Below, piece after piece: positions 59,228 through 64,000 of a stretch of DNA of 64,000 nt; the stretch's first letter is position 1, and every line of letters starts with the position of its first letter. The notes beneath the pieces are model-generated. The model was not told where the DNA came from and did not search any database. It was given only the letters and a program-made list of their open reading frames with translations. Both the position numbers and the translations under genes were made by a program. Source of the stretch: Siphonodentalium dalli (Eukaryota; Mollusca; Scaphopoda; Gadilida; Siphonodentaliidae); NCBI GenBank assembly GCA_032622095.1, contig CP136062.1, forward strand, positions 159,646,875-159,710,874, written 5' to 3'.

Positions 59228-60450
59228 ACTGTCATTCCGGAGGACGAGGTGTGATTTTAGTGTCATTCCGGAGGACGAGGTGTGATTTTAGTGTCATTCC
59301 GGAGGACGAGGTGTGATTTTAGTGTCATTCCGGGGGGCTATGTGTGATTTTAGTGTCATTCCGGAGGACGAGGTGTGATTTTAGTGTCATTCCGGGGGCT
59401 AGGTGTGATTTTAGTGTCATTCCGGGGGGCTAGGTGTGATTTTAGTGTCATTCCGGGGGGCTATGTGTGATTTTAGTGTCATTCCGGAGGGCTAGGTGTG
59501 ATTTTCACTTGTTACTGTCATTCCGGAGGGCTAGGTGTGATTTTCACTTGTTACTGTCATTCCGGAGGGCTAGGTGTGATTTTCACGTGTTACTGTCATT
59601 CCGGAGGGCTAGGTGTGATTTTAGTGTCATTCCGGGGGGCTATGTGTGATTTTAGTGTCATTCCGGAGGGCTAGGTGTGATTTTCACGTGTTACTGTCAT
59701 TCCGGGGGGCTAGGTGTGATTTTAGTGTCATTCCGGGGGGCTATGTGTGATTTTAGTGTCATTCCGGAGGGCTAGGTGTGATTTTCACTTGTTACTGTCA
59801 TTCCGGAGGGCTAGGTGTGATTTTCACGTGTTACTGTCATTCCGGGGGGCTAGGTGTGATTTTAGTGTCATTCCGGGGGGCTATGTGTGATTTTAGTGTC
59901 ATTCCGGAGGGCTAGGTGTGATTTTCACTTGTTACTGTCATTCCGGAGGGCTAGGTGTGATTTTCACTTGTTACTGTCATTCCGCAGGGCTAGGTGTGAT
60001 TTTCACTTGTTACTGTCATTGCGGATGGCTAGGTGTGATTTTCACTTGTTACTGTCATTCCGGAGGGCTAGGTGTGATTTTCACTTGTTACTGTCATTCC
60101 GGAGGGCTAGGTGTGATTTTCACGTGTTACTGTCATTCCGGGGGACTAGGTGTGATTTTCACTTGTTACTGTCATTCCGGAGGGCTAGGTGTGATTTTAC
60201 TGTCATTCCGGAGGGCTAGGTGTGATTTTACTGTCATTCCGGAGGGCTAGGTGTGATCTTACTGTCATTCCAGAGGGCTAGGTGTGATTTTACTGTCATT
60301 CCAGAGGGCTAGGTGTGATTTTACTGTCATTCCAGAGAGCTAGGTGTGATTTTACTGTCATTCCGGAGGACGAGGTGTGATTTTAGTGTCATTCCGGAGG
60401 GCTAGGTGTGATTTTCACTTGTTACTGTCATTCCAGAGTGGGGCTAGTTG
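59228..60450 (+). repeat. Minisatellite with two unit lengths (31 and 39 bp)
   Basis: Short unit: 'tgtcattccggaggacgagg' 'tgtgattttag'. Long unit adds 'cacttgttac' after 'tgtgatttt'. About 34 copies. Short units dominate both ends, long ones the middle, and a block of alternating units around 59500-59930 is itself repeated. The 110-codon frames reading SFRRARCDFHLLL are array products, not proteins. Confidence 0.95.
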
Positions 60451-61254
60451 TGATTTTCACTGACCCTGTCATATGTGTCACCTGGTCAGACACCCACTTA
60501 CCTATAATGGTTAACCTATAAAATACCTGGTCAGCACACTTACCTATAAAACAAAATGTATATTCCAGCCCAACTCCATGCACATGTCATATCTCTCTCG
60601 TTCCCGATATCAGGTATTTATATATAAAACAACCTGGAACATATCAATAATGCACAATCATGTATTGTATGTACCCACTAAAGAGTATTGAATATCCACC
60701 AGAGAGTATAATTCCGCCCAGACTCACAGTGCTATTCGGATGTCTCGCCTTTCAAATCGGTCCGATCGACCCGGGGTACTTGTGCCCAGCAAATAGCGAG
60801 TATTGATTCGATCACTTGAGTACAACAGAGTTACCTTTTCGCTGACAAAAGGAATTATTTATAATAGGTCATGTGACGAAGAGAGATAACAGGGATAGAA
60901 AAATTGTTGTTTTGCAACTGTGAGGGGACCACCATTGCATTTTTAGATGCAGAAATATGTTCTCTTCCATATTCCCCAATGTTCCTGGACAGAAAGTTGC
61001 ACATTATTTTCTGAAAAGTGGCTTTTGTGTGACTATGCGCGGTTGTTTTCCATGAATTTTTAGCAAAGCTGCCCACCAGAAATGTGGTTTTGACCAACCA
61101 AATTCAAGTTCCATCCAAGTCAGTTTCATCTGAACTTTGTGTTTTTAGACATAATTCAATGTGTTCTTTTAGATGTGCTAATAACTTATTAGTCCCCATT
61201 CTGTTGCAACCAACTTGCACAATTTGGCTGTTTGTCCCAGGGCCTATAACATGG
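60451..61254. other. Spacer between two minisatellites
   Basis: A short imperfect duplication 'acctggtcagacaccc...cttacctataa' lies at 60480-60560. No gene recognised; the minus frame 60855-61097 has no motif. Confidence 0.4.
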
Positions 61255-64000
61255 CTTTGTGATTACACTGTGAATTCAATCCTGTGCGTGTGGGGTAATA
61301 GCCATACATGGATACACTGTGAATTCAATCCTGTGCGTGTGGGGTAATAGCCATACATGGATACACTGTGAATTCAATCCTGTACGTGTGGGGTAATAGC
61401 CACACATGGATACACTGTTAATTCAATCCTGTATGTGTGGCGTAATAGCCACACATGGATACACTGTGAATTCAATCCTGTACGTGTGGGGTAATAGCCA
61501 CACATGGATACACTGTGAATTCAATCCTGTACGTGTGGGGTAATAGCCACACATGGATACACTGTGAATTCAATCCTGTACGTGTGGGGTAATAGCCACA
61601 CATGGATACACTGTGAATTCAATCCTGAACGTGTGGGGTAATAGCCACACATGGATACACTGTGAATTCAATCCTGTATGTGTGGCGTAATAGCCATACA
61701 CTGTGAATTCAATCCTGTACGTGTGGGGTAATAGCCACACATGGATACACTGTGAATTCAATCCTGTATGTGTGGCGTAATAGCCATACACTGTGAATTC
61801 AATCCTGTACGTGTGGGGTAATAGCCACACATGGATACACTGTGAATTCAATCATGTACGTGTGGGGTAATAGCCACACATGGATACACTGTGAATTCAA
61901 TCCTGTATGTGTGGCGTAATAGATATACACTGTGAATTCAATCCTGTACGTGTGGGGTAATAGCCACACATGGATACACTGTGAATTCAATCCTGTACGT
62001 GTTGGGTAATAGCCATACATGGATACACTGTGAATTCAATCCTGTACGTGTGGGGTAATAGCCACACATGGATACACTGTGAATTCAATCCTGTACGTGT
62101 GGGGTAATAGCCACACATGGATACACTGTGAATTCAATCCTGTACGTGTGGGGTAATAGCCACACATGGATACACTGTGAATTCAATCCTGTACGTGTGG
62201 GGTAATAGCCACACATGGATACACTGTGAATTCAATCCTGTGCGTGTGGGGTAATAGCCATACATGGATACACTGTGAATTCAATCCTGTACGTGTGGGG
62301 TAATAGCCACACATGGATACACTGTGAATTAAATCCTGTACGTGTGGGATAATAGCCACACATGGATACACTGTGAATTCAATCCTGTACGTGTGGCGTA
62401 ATAGCCATACACTGTGAATTCAATCCTGTACGTGTGGGGTAATAGCCACACATGGATACACTGTGAATTCAATCCTGTATGTGTGGCGTAATAGCCATAC
62501 ACTGTGAATTCAATCCTGTACGTGTGGGGTAATAGCCATACATGGATACACTGTGAATTCAATCCTGTACGTGTGGCGTAATAGCCATACACTGTGAATT
62601 CAATCCTGTACGTGTGGAGTAATAGCCACACATGGATACACTGTGAATTCAATCCTGTATGTGTGGCGTAATAGCCATACACTGTGAATTCAATCCTGTA
62701 CGTGTGGGGTAATAGCCATACATGGATACACTGTGAATTCAATCCTGTACGTGTGGGGTAATAGCCACACATGGATACACTGTGAATTCAATCCTGTATG
62801 TGTGGCGTAATAGCCATACACTGTGAATTCAATCCTGTACGTGTGGGGTAATAGCCACACATGGATACACTGTGGATTCAATCATGTACGTGTGGGGTAA
62901 TAGCCACACATGGATACACTGTGAATTCAATCCTGTATGTGTGGCGTAATAGCCATACACTGTGAATTCAATCCTGTACGTGTGGGGTAATAGCCACACA
63001 TGGATACACTGTGAATTCAATCCTGTGCGTGTGGGGTAATAGCCACACATGGATACACTGTGAATTCAATCCTGTACGTGTGGGGTAATAGCCATACACT
63101 GTGAATTCAATCCTGTACGTGTGGGGTAATAGCCACGCATGGATACACTGTGAATTCAATCCTGTGCGTGTGGGGTAATAGCCACACATGGATACACTGT
63201 GAATTCAATCATGTACGTGTGGGGTAATAGCCACACATGGATACACTGTGAATTCAATCCTGTACGTGTGGGGGTAATAGCCATACACTGTGAATTCAAT
63301 CCTGTACGTGTGGGGTAATAGCCACACATGGATACACTGTGAATTCAATCCTGTATGTGTGGCGTAATAGCCATACACTGTGAATTCAATCCTGTACGTG
63401 TGGGGTAATAGCCATACATGGATACACTGTGAATTCAATCCTGTACGTGTGGCGTAATAGCCATACACTGTGAATTCAATCCTGTACGTGTGGAGTAATA
63501 GCCACACATGGATACACTGTGAATTCAATCCTGTATGTGTGGCGTAATAGCCATACACTGTGAATTCAATCCTGTACGTGTGGGGTAATAGCCATACATG
63601 GATACACTGTGAATTCAATCCTGTACGTGTGGGGTAATAGCCACACATGGATACACTGTGAATTCAATCCTGTATGTGTGGCGTAATAGCCATACACTGT
63701 GAATTCAATCCTGTACGTGTGGGGTAATAGCCACACATGGATACACTGTGAATTCAATCATGTACGTGTGGGGTAATAGCCACACATTGATACACTGTGA
63801 ATTCAATCCTGTATGTGTGGCGTAATAGCCATACACTGTGAATTCAATCCTGTACGTGTGGGGTAATAGCCACACATGGATACACTGTGAATTCAATCCT
63901 GTGCGTGTGGGGTAATAGCCACACATGGATACACTGTGAATTCAATCCTGTACGTGTGGGGTAATAGCCATACACTGTGAATTCAATCCTGTACGTGTGG
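61255..64000 (+). repeat. ~49/41-bp minisatellite with 876-bp higher-order repeat, runs off the window
   Basis: Long unit 'atacactgtgaattcaatcc' 'tgtacgtgtggggtaatagc' 'cacacatgg' (49 bp); short unit lacks 'acacatgg' and often has 'tatgtgtggcg'. About 58 copies. The order of unit types from about 62395 to 63124 recurs exactly 876 bp later to the window end, with only a few base differences. Minus-strand frames with NSQCIHVWLLPHTYRIEFTV are array products. Confidence 0.95.

Noticed and set aside
59467-60250. Long plus-strand frames with SFRRARCDFHLLL repeats
   Set aside because: They follow the 31/39-bp minisatellite in more than one frame, have no start context, splice signals or known domain, and stop where unit lengths change.
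61570-63926. Long minus-strand frames with repeated NSQCIHVWLLPHTYRIEFTV
   Set aside because: By-product of a 49/41-bp array that happens to lack stops; frames break and restart with unit length.

Overview
This is eukaryotic DNA. It is AT-rich and gene-poor, with spliced coding exons, many minisatellites and nested DNA transposons, and I see no bacterial operon, tRNA or rRNA. Short dispersed repeats with the wording of bivalve/gastropod SINE-like repeats (copies at about 543-1030 and 1607-1988, ending in a 'gtgagctaaaaac' tail) make a mollusc the best guess; this is recognition from memory, not a database result.

The one convincing gene is on the minus strand at 13909-19236. It is a three-exon GT11 (alpha-1,2-fucosyltransferase-like) gene predicted to give a 430-residue Golgi type II membrane protein. 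Exon 1 (19212-19236) encodes a nine-residue cytosolic tail, exon 2 (18883-19106) the signal anchor and stem, and exon 3 (13909-14952) the rest of the stem plus the whole catalytic domain. The 3.9-kb second intron is mostly a ~67-bp minisatellite that begins about 12 bp from the exon 2 splice donor. A second, damaged glycosyltransferase-like fragment is on the minus strand at 2836-3430, with a signal anchor, a CGLGDR motif, a frameshift and a repeat butting its 3' end.

Mobile DNA dominates. (1) 46082-51794 is a 5.7-kb foldback element with ACTAT target duplications; its arms carry opposed, decayed copies of an ORF with a PIN/FEN-like acidic motif set and a C-terminal CXC cysteine cluster. A second foldback element (49672-51196, GAAATG duplications) sits inside its right arm. 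(2) 22155-28095 is a 5.9-kb foldback element with ~1.9-kb arms around a core of inverted minisatellite arrays; it lies inside an older hAT-like repeat. A partial relative is at 10045-13770. (3) hAT-like non-autonomous elements are at 15397-15642 and 52249-53366, with fragments elsewhere. (4) A family ending in CAGGGGGG with 7-bp duplications is at 40499-41056 and 42852-45698. (5) A ~400-bp MITE occurs five times. (6) A piggyBac-like TTAA MITE is at 56644-56836. (7) Several hairpin or double-hairpin elements are present, one family sharing a CTCGCATATATAAGAGAATG arm.

Tandem arrays lie at 15985-18870 (fucosyltransferase intron), 19725-20262, 31120-33850 (with long GA and TA runs), 38838-39245, 59228-60450 and 61255 to the window end, the last with an 876-bp higher-order repeat. 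Most open frames in the window are by-products of these arrays. Remaining stretches hold nothing I can identify and are listed as such.
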